Of a DNA stretch of 64,000 nucleotides, positions 37,601 through 43,993 are shown in pieces (position 1 is the stretch's first letter; every line of letters starts with the position of its first letter). Position numbers and translations under genes: made by a program. The notes under the pieces are model-generated. The model worked only from the letters and a program-made list of their open reading frames with translations. It made no database searches and was not told the origin of the DNA. The DNA lies in the IMG/VR virus record IMGVR_UViG_3300023184_003735, positions 1 through 64,000 of that record. One strand, 5' to 3'. The DNA comes from a virus.

Positions 37601-40600
37601 TATGCAGGGTTCGGTAGTGCTATCAGCATCAATGACTCAGCAGTGAACTTGGTGGTTGGTGCACCACAAGGTACAATTTATCTTGAAACTGTGTTTGATG
37701 ATGGCACCACAATATTTGACGCTGGTAGCACAGTATTCTTCTCGGTAATTGTGCAAAGTGGAGCAATTTACACATTTGACTATTTGCCAAGCAACACACT
37801 GACCATAACCAACCCTGGTAAATTTGTGTTTGGACAGCAAGTCAACAACAGTCAAATTGGACCATATGATACATTTGGTGCCGCAGTAAACTATACTTCG
37901 GGTGTGTTGATGATCGGTGCTCCCAAGAACGATGTTGGCGATAGTGATGCAAATTTTGGAGCTGTGTTTGTGTTTGAAAATCCTTCAGACGCACCTGCCT
38001 GGTCCGTGGCACAAATACAACAACCCACAGTCGACATTCGATTGTTAAATAGTGTATTCTTGTATGATAGAATAACAAGTGCTCGAACCGAGTTTTTAGA
38101 TTTTATTAACCCATTACAAGGTAAGATACTGGGTGCGGCACGTGCCAACATTGATTACATTGGCTCGATAGATCCTGCCGCATACAACACAGGACCAGTT
38201 AATATTCAAGGTACCACGTGGTTTGCAGATCACGTGGGAGAAATTTGGTGGGACATTAGCACAGTGAGATTTATTGACCCTAATCAAGATTCAATTGTGT
38301 ACGCCAGCCGACGTTGGGCACAGATATTCCCAGGCAGCGAAATTGATGTATATCAGTGGATACAAAGCACAACACCCCCTGCATCGTATACTGGTGAAGG
38401 TATACCATTAAACTCTGCATCTTATACGGTTAACACAAATCTTTCACAAGATGGAACATTTGCTACCTATTATTATTTCTGGGTTCGTGGCATCACAGTG
38501 ACAGCAACTCAATTGGGCAAAACGTTGCCAGCCATCACAGTTGCATCATATATTGCCGATGCCAAGGCTAGCGGCATAGCCTATCTAGCACCAATCAATG
38601 CCAGTACAATTGCATTATACAACAGTGCTGACTATATTTCTGCTAGTGATACTGTTATCAGTATTGAGTACGACCGCGAATACACCAACGATAATGTACA
38701 CGTTGAATATGAGTTGATTCCACAAGATCGTGCTGATGGATTCTTGAGCGACGGTCTATACCGTAAGTTACAGGATAGTTTCTGCGGAGTAGATACATTT
38801 GGTAACAAAGTGCCAGACCCTAATCTTGGTCCTGCAGAACGTTATGGAGTACAATTCCGTCCACGCCAATCAATGTTTGTAGATCGTTTTGCGGCACTAA
38901 AAAATTATTTAAAACGTGCAAACGTTGTGTTGGCACAATATCCCATTAGCGAAAGCAGAAGTTTCAATTTGCTCAACAGCAGTGAGCCCATTCCGCCACA
39001 AACCGAAATTGTGAACAACGTCACTGTAACCAACTGGAATCTACAAGTGGCCAATTTGGAAGTACTAGGATTTCAAACACCATTCTGGTCTAATATCAGT
39101 GGATCAATACCTTTAGGTTACAAATATCTTGTGACCACTGACAGTAGTCAACGCGGCTTATGGACAATTTATACTGTTCAAGAAAGCGACACTCAAGCCA
39201 ACACAAGAGTGCTAAAACTAACACGAGTACAAGGTTACAATACCCCCGATTATTGGAGTTATATCAATTGGTACCGCCCGGGATACAATTCTAGCACTAA
39301 AATCGTAGTCGAAGTGTCCACATACTCAGCATTGGCCACTCTTACTGTGCCAGTTGGTAGTAGCGTTAAAGTTACTGCTAATGCCCAAGGCAAATTTGAA
39401 ATATATTTAAAAACTAACCTAGGTTGGGAACGGGTGGCACTGCAAGATGGTACCATTGAGTTTTCTGCAGAACTTTGGGATTATGCTGTGGGTCGCTTTG
39501 GATTTGATGTTGAAGTTTATGATGCACAATACTTTGATCAAGAACCAGTAACAGAAACCCGCAAAATCATCCAAGCCATCAATGAAGAATTGTTAATAGA
39601 TGACCTAGCAATTCAACGCAACAAGGCCTTGGTGCTGATGTTTAACTTTGTGTTGAGCGAATTTTCTGCACCTGAATGGTTGGTCAAGACCAGTTTAATT
39701 GACGTGGATCACAACATCCGTCAATTGATTCCTTATCAAAATTACACAATCGACAATCAAGAGTTTGTTAGTGATTACATTCAAGAAGTCAAACCTTATC
39801 ACGTGAGTATTCGAGAATTTAACTTAAAGTACACTGGATTTGATGAATTCTTTGGAGACTTGACCGACTTTGACGTACCTGCTTATTACAATACGTCTTT
39901 GGAAATACCTAAATTCACAAGTCCAATCTTGTTGCCATATGACCATGGCACTGCGTTTAATTCTGGAACCAATACGCAAAGTGATTTACCAGCAACTAGC
40001 CCTGTGTGGAGTACATGGCCATACAATCAATGGTACAGTAATTATTTGTTGGTGCTTGACAGTGTGGAAATTATTGACGGTGGATCAGCATATACTGAAC
40101 CACCAGTGGTTATAATTACAGGTGATGCATTGATACCAGCAGAGGCCACTGCGGTAATCAGCAGTCTAGGCCGAGTAGTAGCCGTAAATGTTACCAGTTC
40201 AGGATCAGGATACAATCAAACTCCCACTATTACATTTGATGGTGGTAATGGTGTTGCGGCCCGTGCCTACGCTAGAATGACCAACAATCTTGTGCGCAGT
40301 TTCCGCACAGTAATCAAGTATGACCGTTTTCAATATTTTAGCGATGTGTTGACTTGGAGTCCAAATGGAGTTTACTACTCGGACATGCTGGTCCGTTATG
40401 ATAATCGTGTGTGGATCGCTACTCCTGCTGACTCTTCAGGTGCACCAATTGTAGGGCCGACATTTAATCTTGAAGATTGGACTGTGGTACCAGCCAAGGA
40501 TTTAACCGGCGTCAATCGTACCATGGGCTATTACGTTCCTGGAGTTAATCAACCTGGGCTTGAGTTACCATTGCTGATCGATGGCGTTGATTATCCAGGT

Positions 40601-43201
40601 GTACAGGTCTACGGTGATTACTTCCTGAGAAATCCACTATCCATAGATGCCAACTATTCTAGTGAATTTACAGATGTCACACTAGGTGATCTGCCCACTG
40701 ATATCAATGTTGATGGCGGTGAATTTATCGGCTTGTACGAAGGTCATGCTCCAGAAGAATTAATCAACGGTGCAGAATTTGACACTCTTGACTTCCGTGT
40801 TTACACACGTCCGGGTGCAGATTGGAACAGAGATGGACATGGATTCCAATGGAGCAGTGCTCGTTATACATATGATCCTGTGATCGAAACAGCATACAGT
40901 TGGGCTGGAATAACAAACCATCCAGTACAAGTATTGGTTAGCAACATCACTACTGGCACTGACCTTGCACTTGATGTTGATTACACCGTTGACTGGGTTA
41001 ATCAAACAGTTTCTTTGCTGACAGCAACATCAGGCAATCAATTCCAAATTAATGTGTTTGAACTAGGTGGCGGCAGTCAATTGTACCGTGCCAATTACAT
41101 TGGCGGAGATATTGGTGAGACTGTGGTGGTTCCAGTTGGATCAACAGAAATTACCAGCATTGCTGTGTTTGTAAATGGCGCCAATGTTGATAGCGTGACC
41201 TGGACCCCATATGTCGACAGCGTCAATTGGAATATACTAGATACCTACAGCAAGTTAGATATTGTCAATAACGCAGGCAATTACTACAGAGCATTACAAG
41301 ATGTACCAGTTGGCACAAGCATTGCCAACGTATTGTATTGGTTTGAATTTGTCCCAACTGCTGAAAGTTTGGTGGATTTTGGTACTGACTACGGTGCCAC
41401 AGACGGCATTGCCATGGTAGTATTTGGAACAACCACCATAGACGCCGGTTATTTTGTAATTGGTAAATCATACACAATTACCACAGTTGGTACAACCAAT
41501 TGGACTGCTATAGGTGCCGCATCTAATACACCGGGTGTTAGTTTTACAGCCACCGGAATTGGCTCGGGCACTGGTCAAGCAAGTACTGCTTACAGTTGGA
41601 GTACTCCGCAGGTGCAATATCAAGTGGCTGATAATAATCTTGTGACTAACAAGATTGTCTATTTGACCAATAGTGTTCAAGGCACCAATCCAGTCAACGC
41701 AGTAGTCACCCTTGATGGATTCAGATTACAACCTCCTGCGGGAATTGAATGGATTGGCGATGACTCCAGTGTAAGTTTTGGGCTACCACAACGCCTGGGA
41801 GCGACGTTCGTACAATCTTCAATCAATGCACCCACCGATATTAGTGTATGGATTGACAACATTCTGCAGATACAAAGTGTTGGCCCAGTTACAGGTAATT
41901 ATAGCGTGACTGCGTGGACCGGTAGCAACACTCCGGGACGTCAAGTGGTGTTTACAACCCCACCACCAAGCGGCGCAAGAATTTTAATTACTGTAAGTAC
42001 TTTGGCCGATTATGCAATCGTCGCCAACCAGTTACAAATCTCAGCGTCAATATCATTAGGACAAACAGTTGCAGTAACCACATGGAATGATACTGCACAG
42101 TTATGGCCGTTGACCTTGGTATTCAAAGGCCCAGTCATAGACAGCATAACAGTCTCAGAAGGCTACGACGAAACCAACTATAGTCCAGATACAATAAATA
42201 ACGCTCCTGGGTCGTTTGACTATTCTGCAGGAAACACAATATACAAAAACAATTTCTATCTAGAAAGAAGTTTGAATAATGCCAGCAGACTTTGGGTAAC
42301 ACTGAATACAGGATCGGGTGGAAAAAGACTATTTGAAGGTATAGATTATACTGTGAGTGGTGATTACTTGATATTGGCCAGCGGCGTAATTGGTGTCAGC
42401 GATGTCTTGGTGGTTGAAGCATTTACCAATAGCATTGTGCCCGAAGCAATGGCCTTCCGCATATTCCAAGACATGCGTGGAGTACAGGCCACCTATAGAA
42501 TTACAGAAGCCACAACCACAACACTGGCACAAGATTTATCAAGCACAGCCGACATTGCTTATGTTACCAATATACAAGCATTGAGCGAGCCGGATCTAGC
42601 AACCGGTATTTTTGGTGTAATCACAATCGATGGTGAACGTATCATGTATCGTGAACGCGATATTATATCTAGTAGCATTTTGGGACTCATGCGCGGCACA
42701 GCAGGTACAGGTGCCTCAGATCATACTACTGGCACCGATGTATATGACATGGGTCGCGGCAACTTATTGCCTGAACAGTTCCAGAACTACATTGTGAGCG
42801 ACTCGACTCTTGGAGATGATAGCACAACGGTGTTCTACGCACCCAGTATCAACGTTGCTAATTTTGAAGATTCTGCAGTTGAAGTAAATGCAATTGAAGT
42901 TTACGTAGGCGGAATACGCCAATACGCTGAAAGTAATGACGGTTCAACACTGATTACAACGCCAAGCCAATACAGATGGAATTGCACCAATGGGGGCGGG
43001 GACAATACTCCACTTACAATTGAGTTTGTTGTAGACTACAACGTTTCCCCACCATTACTACCGCCAGCGTCAGGAGTAGAAGTTACAATCCTGGTGCGAC
43101 AGGGAGTGACTTGGTATGCACCCGGAGACGGTACTGCAAGTGATGGAATCGCACTACAAGATACCGAAACGCAAGCCGCAAGGTTCTTGCGTGGGTCATA
43201 A
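28658..43201 (+). CDS. 7: Giant baseplate wedge protein, gp7-like, 4,847 residues
   Basis: The gene starts at the ATG inside the gp6 stop and runs 14.5 kb without interruption. The N-terminus (VDFLPEIFQTDANKQFLAATLDQLIQ) and blocks such as PWEMLGLTTEPVWWESRYGPAPYTADNLVLWDDL (about residues 1320) are like the gp7-position proteins of cyanophages; T4 gp7 has 1,032 residues. It is a beta-rich mosaic. Six FG-GAP-like modules lie at about residues 2289-3110 (for example FGYSVAMSLDERWMYIGAP). A module with TILSVGTTNFVAIGASS near 2465 recurs near 4270. A Gly-rich pair SAYTEPPVVIITG / SGYNQTPTITFDGG lies near 3810-3850. The last 250 residues contain GVITIDGERIMYRERD. It probably forms wedge and peripheral baseplate arms, possibly with host-binding parts. 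The gp7 call rests mainly on position. Confidence 0.7.
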   Translation: MANTRSVDFLPEIFQTDANKQFLAATLDQLIQEPNFRKTQGFIGRTVGPGVNPNDKYVIEPTSTRANYQLEPGVISLVPDTDTIKNAITYPGLNDAVDLQGGDGGRPDRLYSSEYYTWDPFIDFDTFINFSQYYWVPGGPDAVDVASTGIATTDNFIVTTNNNAYNFSGVNGSDPVIELVRGGSYTFQVTDEFWIQSAPGISGQIPATPNISSRDVYGVSNNGETSGTVIFNAPLKDAQSFYYNLTSIGTIDLVTELAYDDINGQPLLDFIVATGGIDGTTNLNNRTLVFIDNPDLTQKYQITYTTVDDVIYLQVSLLATINSLEKWMTSYGTVYSNTQWYKDPAGVIRSIPLLSAVQDTLYYQSGTNSEIFGRILLVEPGNSSILDVDTIIGRETYTSPNGVTFTNGLKVRFTGDVIPARYKSGTSSFQCTATEAGTNYITYYDAVQLYVGQAVVFLTPTLGGLEAGTTYYVRSIAANGIKFTVSTVPNGTSVILQNGTGTMNSIAISNHEYYVSGVGSAIELLPVEDFVIPETYVTDYNDSTIAIEPTDLDYLTISRASKDLNAWTRSNRWFHVSVLNATAEYNNTSIVLDNNFRAKRPIIQFRPGTRLWNMGTRGKTPVDIIDFSETDALSNVEGSTGYTTDGYTLVEGSRVIFAADIDLDVRDKIYVVSFATPDTVPDPDLIPQPIIVLTEAIDGAVQLDECTVCVYGNTYAGKTFWFDGTAWIEAQQKTAVQQAPLFNVYDVDGVSFGNRVKYQSSDFTGSKLFSYAVGDTTILDPVLQFPLQYLNINNVGDIVFDNNLYVDTFTYTIDNVSTVTPISSGAAREYATRTEYNKLIGWQTAIVEQQIYQQFKFTYTTQTLKLDIAVTPQTSIMLPVIKIYVGSVFIEPSMYTYTVGTDSTIIALTDTYLPTDVIEVLALSEQTSNVGFYQVPNNLQSNPLNANSPAFTLGTIRTHYESICENLLSLTGPINGANNSRDLGNIIPYGLEILQQSSPLTLAGYFMRSPSYNIFASLQYNSREYIKFKAQMLDAVLTQNNIAFKTTATILDQAIADITLGKLDTQPFYWSDMIPQGITSYSNTYTVGLTTTSTFDTVQVYNYTSANYLGLCVYLNNVILTRDRDYVVATNGPRLTIGVALAVGDTVTINEYSTTYGSFVPNTPSKMGLYPKWEPEITTLVTSNGTGEFIIGHDGSETPVFGDIRDQVLLEFETRIYSNIKQDGNPVPLTIENVLPGQFRSTEYSFEEINNIFGTDLLSYCGWNKLDYKSQTFTATNEFTWNYSNTTNKLNNENLLGAWRGIYRYFYDTQQPSYTPWEMLGLTTEPVWWESRYGPAPYTADNLVLWDDLAAGLVADPAAPYYKPKYARPGLTSVIPTGTEGELLSPQDSVVGGVPLNQNIVSRYQKSWAIGDGGPVEASWWNSSGYPFSVMHVLAVTRPAKFFSLFADRDLYKFDTDYNQYLYNGRYRLDANGIEVYGNDVSKASYINWIVDYNRQTGINSTDLLTADLKALDVRLCYRMASYSDKQYIKLITEKSSPNSTNTTLTIPDESYNILLYKNQPFDQIRYSSVAVQKVDGGYAVFGYGTTQSYFEILQSQSVGKLQEYSAGGITVRVPTFYSDNVTQVPYGFVFVNETAVSDFLLSYGKLLEKQGLTFTDRVNGYTLDWSRMVTEFLYWSQQGWNTNAIINLNPLAGGLTVTRPGAVVDSIVTETSENLLLDQNSNEIPTRSLNVVRLGNTFTIQPLTTQSISYINLRFTNYEHMIVLDNQSVFGDLIYNPVTGARQSRLNLVAVTTSDWNGSVDTPGFILNQDNVQEWTGLKTYSKGEIVKYKNVYWSALTIVQPSIKFDFNVWAQSDYTQLELGLLPNLANKADQLANSYNINAANIETDNDLLSYGLIGFKPRQYLAALNLDDVSQVNVYRQFLGTKGTILAAELFKAANLGKEAADYTIYENWAVQRAVYGANANRSFFELRLNRALLDSNPSLVQVVVPQQSSEADQTIFLTDVWRSSYKLTSTAILPTTTELPTDVGLPSAGYVSLNDTDITVFDITNTASLAANIDSIEVGTSIWVAKINDYDWGIYRAQAVPGQIQHVCDNLNGTSRVIFNDQHGLAVGDKLIIKFFDSEINGVYQVLSVPSLDTVNIAFAFTSNRSVANGTGIGFTLQTMRVAQASDVDNLPYALNILPGAKVWVDDNGEGLWEVLQKNNVFSSIIALSPVLLDASEQYGASVTQARNKIAALVGSPRYGFNSGVAKGAVYVYVKSYSDQYTPVSPLGTGDAILTLDVAGVRGYGNAVDFGNQSWAVAGASASLGPGSEPDNGYACVIYRDPVLGVPGSIPYGQWQLLTQPGTTTSTTPGAGEFGYSVAMSLDERWMYIGAPGLNSVHAYGYVDWQDQFVKVLADGTTKSFAINNAIQINNKYQLKVTLNGQVQTVDVDYTIDNNFNLVTLTNNPGVATAGSFVSGQTYTILSVGTTNFVAIGASSNTVGVEFIATGAGSGTGTALAPTQIEFARYNSFQIPYTATTYNLDDAVNADGRRVGLFTATNIYSFSIKVNEDLLRPNIDYTFAGTTVTFTGSYVAADIIVVNAKGYFEYVDTIDSSMVTGGLTAGDRFGQAVSCTTDGRQVLIGTPYKSIVNAISSASASGVAVAGTASYSNLYQYSTSGSGYGAIFNVTRTNQTYSISLIEGGQDYNINDTITILGTLLGGTTGNNLTITVGTVKTFTEAGSVYVFDRNVQKFIYGTDPSSVSFTVLGGAPTAPVSVIVNNQFYINQTNSVINNPDSFTVSGDVVTILGDLQIGDVIEIETNQFQQVQEVDQHVIAEFSNFGQSVDICANNCSLYVGEPQSSQQIFKGGVVERFVNQSRIYGTITATVANPTLTAGNTIRINNIDVEVPVTYVNAAGQTVAGNNVNGLAWAINNTVPNVLATVSTTGYLTISVKNSAAAAPFNKVQVAPGSVGTTFADLGFETFAWTQTITSPYPVQYAGFGSAISINDSAVNLVVGAPQGTIYLETVFDDGTTIFDAGSTVFFSVIVQSGAIYTFDYLPSNTLTITNPGKFVFGQQVNNSQIGPYDTFGAAVNYTSGVLMIGAPKNDVGDSDANFGAVFVFENPSDAPAWSVAQIQQPTVDIRLLNSVFLYDRITSARTEFLDFINPLQGKILGAARANIDYIGSIDPAAYNTGPVNIQGTTWFADHVGEIWWDISTVRFIDPNQDSIVYASRRWAQIFPGSEIDVYQWIQSTTPPASYTGEGIPLNSASYTVNTNLSQDGTFATYYYFWVRGITVTATQLGKTLPAITVASYIADAKASGIAYLAPINASTIALYNSADYISASDTVISIEYDREYTNDNVHVEYELIPQDRADGFLSDGLYRKLQDSFCGVDTFGNKVPDPNLGPAERYGVQFRPRQSMFVDRFAALKNYLKRANVVLAQYPISESRSFNLLNSSEPIPPQTEIVNNVTVTNWNLQVANLEVLGFQTPFWSNISGSIPLGYKYLVTTDSSQRGLWTIYTVQESDTQANTRVLKLTRVQGYNTPDYWSYINWYRPGYNSSTKIVVEVSTYSALATLTVPVGSSVKVTANAQGKFEIYLKTNLGWERVALQDGTIEFSAELWDYAVGRFGFDVEVYDAQYFDQEPVTETRKIIQAINEELLIDDLAIQRNKALVLMFNFVLSEFSAPEWLVKTSLIDVDHNIRQLIPYQNYTIDNQEFVSDYIQEVKPYHVSIREFNLKYTGFDEFFGDLTDFDVPAYYNTSLEIPKFTSPILLPYDHGTAFNSGTNTQSDLPATSPVWSTWPYNQWYSNYLLVLDSVEIIDGGSAYTEPPVVIITGDALIPAEATAVISSLGRVVAVNVTSSGSGYNQTPTITFDGGNGVAARAYARMTNNLVRSFRTVIKYDRFQYFSDVLTWSPNGVYYSDMLVRYDNRVWIATPADSSGAPIVGPTFNLEDWTVVPAKDLTGVNRTMGYYVPGVNQPGLELPLLIDGVDYPGVQVYGDYFLRNPLSIDANYSSEFTDVTLGDLPTDINVDGGEFIGLYEGHAPEELINGAEFDTLDFRVYTRPGADWNRDGHGFQWSSARYTYDPVIETAYSWAGITNHPVQVLVSNITTGTDLALDVDYTVDWVNQTVSLLTATSGNQFQINVFELGGGSQLYRANYIGGDIGETVVVPVGSTEITSIAVFVNGANVDSVTWTPYVDSVNWNILDTYSKLDIVNNAGNYYRALQDVPVGTSIANVLYWFEFVPTAESLVDFGTDYGATDGIAMVVFGTTTIDAGYFVIGKSYTITTVGTTNWTAIGAASNTPGVSFTATGIGSGTGQASTAYSWSTPQVQYQVADNNLVTNKIVYLTNSVQGTNPVNAVVTLDGFRLQPPAGIEWIGDDSSVSFGLPQRLGATFVQSSINAPTDISVWIDNILQIQSVGPVTGNYSVTAWTGSNTPGRQVVFTTPPPSGARILITVSTLADYAIVANQLQISASISLGQTVAVTTWNDTAQLWPLTLVFKGPVIDSITVSEGYDETNYSPDTINNAPGSFDYSAGNTIYKNNFYLERSLNNASRLWVTLNTGSGGKRLFEGIDYTVSGDYLILASGVIGVSDVLVVEAFTNSIVPEAMAFRIFQDMRGVQATYRITEATTTTLAQDLSSTADIAYVTNIQALSEPDLATGIFGVITIDGERIMYRERDIISSSILGLMRGTAGTGASDHTTGTDVYDMGRGNLLPEQFQNYIVSDSTLGDDSTTVFYAPSINVANFEDSAVEVNAIEVYVGGIRQYAESNDGSTLITTPSQYRWNCTNGGGDNTPLTIEFVVDYNVSPPLLPPASGVEVTILVRQGVTWYAPGDGTASDGIALQDTETQAARFLRGS

Positions 43202-43205
43202 ACAA

Positions 43206-43213
43206 GGTAAATA
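43206..43213 (+). promoter_or_regulatory. T4-type late promoter (GGTAAATA), leaderless spacing
   Basis: GGTAAATA ends 7 nt before the ATG at 43221 with no Shine-Dalgarno in between. Its immediate context (GGTAAATAAA-) resembles the site before the portal gene on the other strand. Confidence 0.45.
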
Positions 43214-43220
43214 AAAGACC

Positions 43221-43370
43221 ATGTCAAATACACAGCAAAATTACACAGTTGAGCCCAAAAAAGAGCAAAAGCCCAGCAAACCCAACGAGACCGGCACCGT
43301 TAATGTGCAAGGGCATTTTAGAGTGTTTGATCCAAAAACACAAAAGACCTATGTGGAGGGACGAGCATGA
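43221..43370 (+). CDS. Small unknown protein, 49 residues
   Basis: A 50-codon frame starts MSNTQQNYTVEPKKEQK and ends FRVFDPKTQKTYVEGRA. The first half is charged and disordered, while the second half has a compact VQGHFRVFDPKTQKTYVEG pattern that looks like a beta hairpin. Its stop overlaps the ATG of the next gene (ATGA), and a late-promoter match precedes it. The tight fit between two structural genes and the overlap support that it is real. Function unknown, possibly a small virion or assembly factor. Confidence 0.65.
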   Translation: MSNTQQNYTVEPKKEQKPSKPNETGTVNVQGHFRVFDPKTQKTYVEGRA

Positions 43371-43972
43371 TAACCCCGGGACTGGCAAAAATTACTGGGC
43401 ATGTCAAAATTCATGATCCCGCAAATGGCGAAATATTCTACAACGATCACAATGCTATTCATTACGAAAACATCAGTGTTGCAATGGCTCAAAGCCTAGC
43501 AGATCGTAACTTGGGTTACATTTATCAAATGGCATTTGGCAATGGCGGTAGTAGTGTAGACCCCACAGGCGTTATCACATATTTGCCCCCAAATACCACA
43601 GGACAAAGTGCATCACTTTATAATCAAACCTATCAAAAAGTAGTTGACGATAATTCAGCCGCTGATACAGATCCAGAAAATAACAAAATGACTGTGTTGC
43701 ACACAGCAGGAAACACCTACACTGATATTTTGGTAACTTGTTTGTTAGACTACGGTGAGCCACCTCAACAGCAGGCATTTGATAACTCAACCAATTTTAA
43801 CGGTGAGTTTGTGTTTGATGAACTGGGTCTTAAAACATGGAATGGCTCTGTTACTGACCTACGCTTGATTACTCACGTGATTTTTCACCCAGTTCAAAAG
43901 AGTTTGAATCGTCAAATTCAGATCGATTATACACTTCGCATACAGACTTTAAGCAACATAAATGCTGTATAA
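43367..43972 (+). CDS. Virion structural protein after gp7, 201 residues
   Basis: The protein starts ITPGLAKITGHVKIHDPANGEIFYNDHNAIHYENIS and ends FHPVQKSLNRQIQIDYTLRIQTLSN. It is beta-rich, with a motif YQMAFGNGGSSVDPTGVITYLPP (about residues 49-71). It resembles small baseplate/fibre-associated proteins of aquatic T4-like phages, and may link the wedge to a fibre. It is not like T4 gp8 or gp9 as far as I can tell. The gene overlaps the 49-residue frame by 4 nt. The downstream late promoter overlaps its last codons. Confidence 0.6.
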   Translation: MITPGLAKITGHVKIHDPANGEIFYNDHNAIHYENISVAMAQSLADRNLGYIYQMAFGNGGSSVDPTGVITYLPPNTTGQSASLYNQTYQKVVDDNSAADTDPENNKMTVLHTAGNTYTDILVTCLLDYGEPPQQQAFDNSTNFNGEFVFDELGLKTWNGSVTDLRLITHVIFHPVQKSLNRQIQIDYTLRIQTLSNINAV

Positions 43973-43975
43973 ATA
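43968..43975 (+). promoter_or_regulatory. T4-type late promoter (TATAAATA) for the tail-fibre gene
   Basis: A perfect TATAAATA lies 18 nt upstream of the ATG at 43994. A weak AGAGA follows at 43983-43987. It overlaps the stop codon of the preceding gene. Confidence 0.6.
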
Positions 43976-43993
43976 TAAGAACAGAGAATAAAC

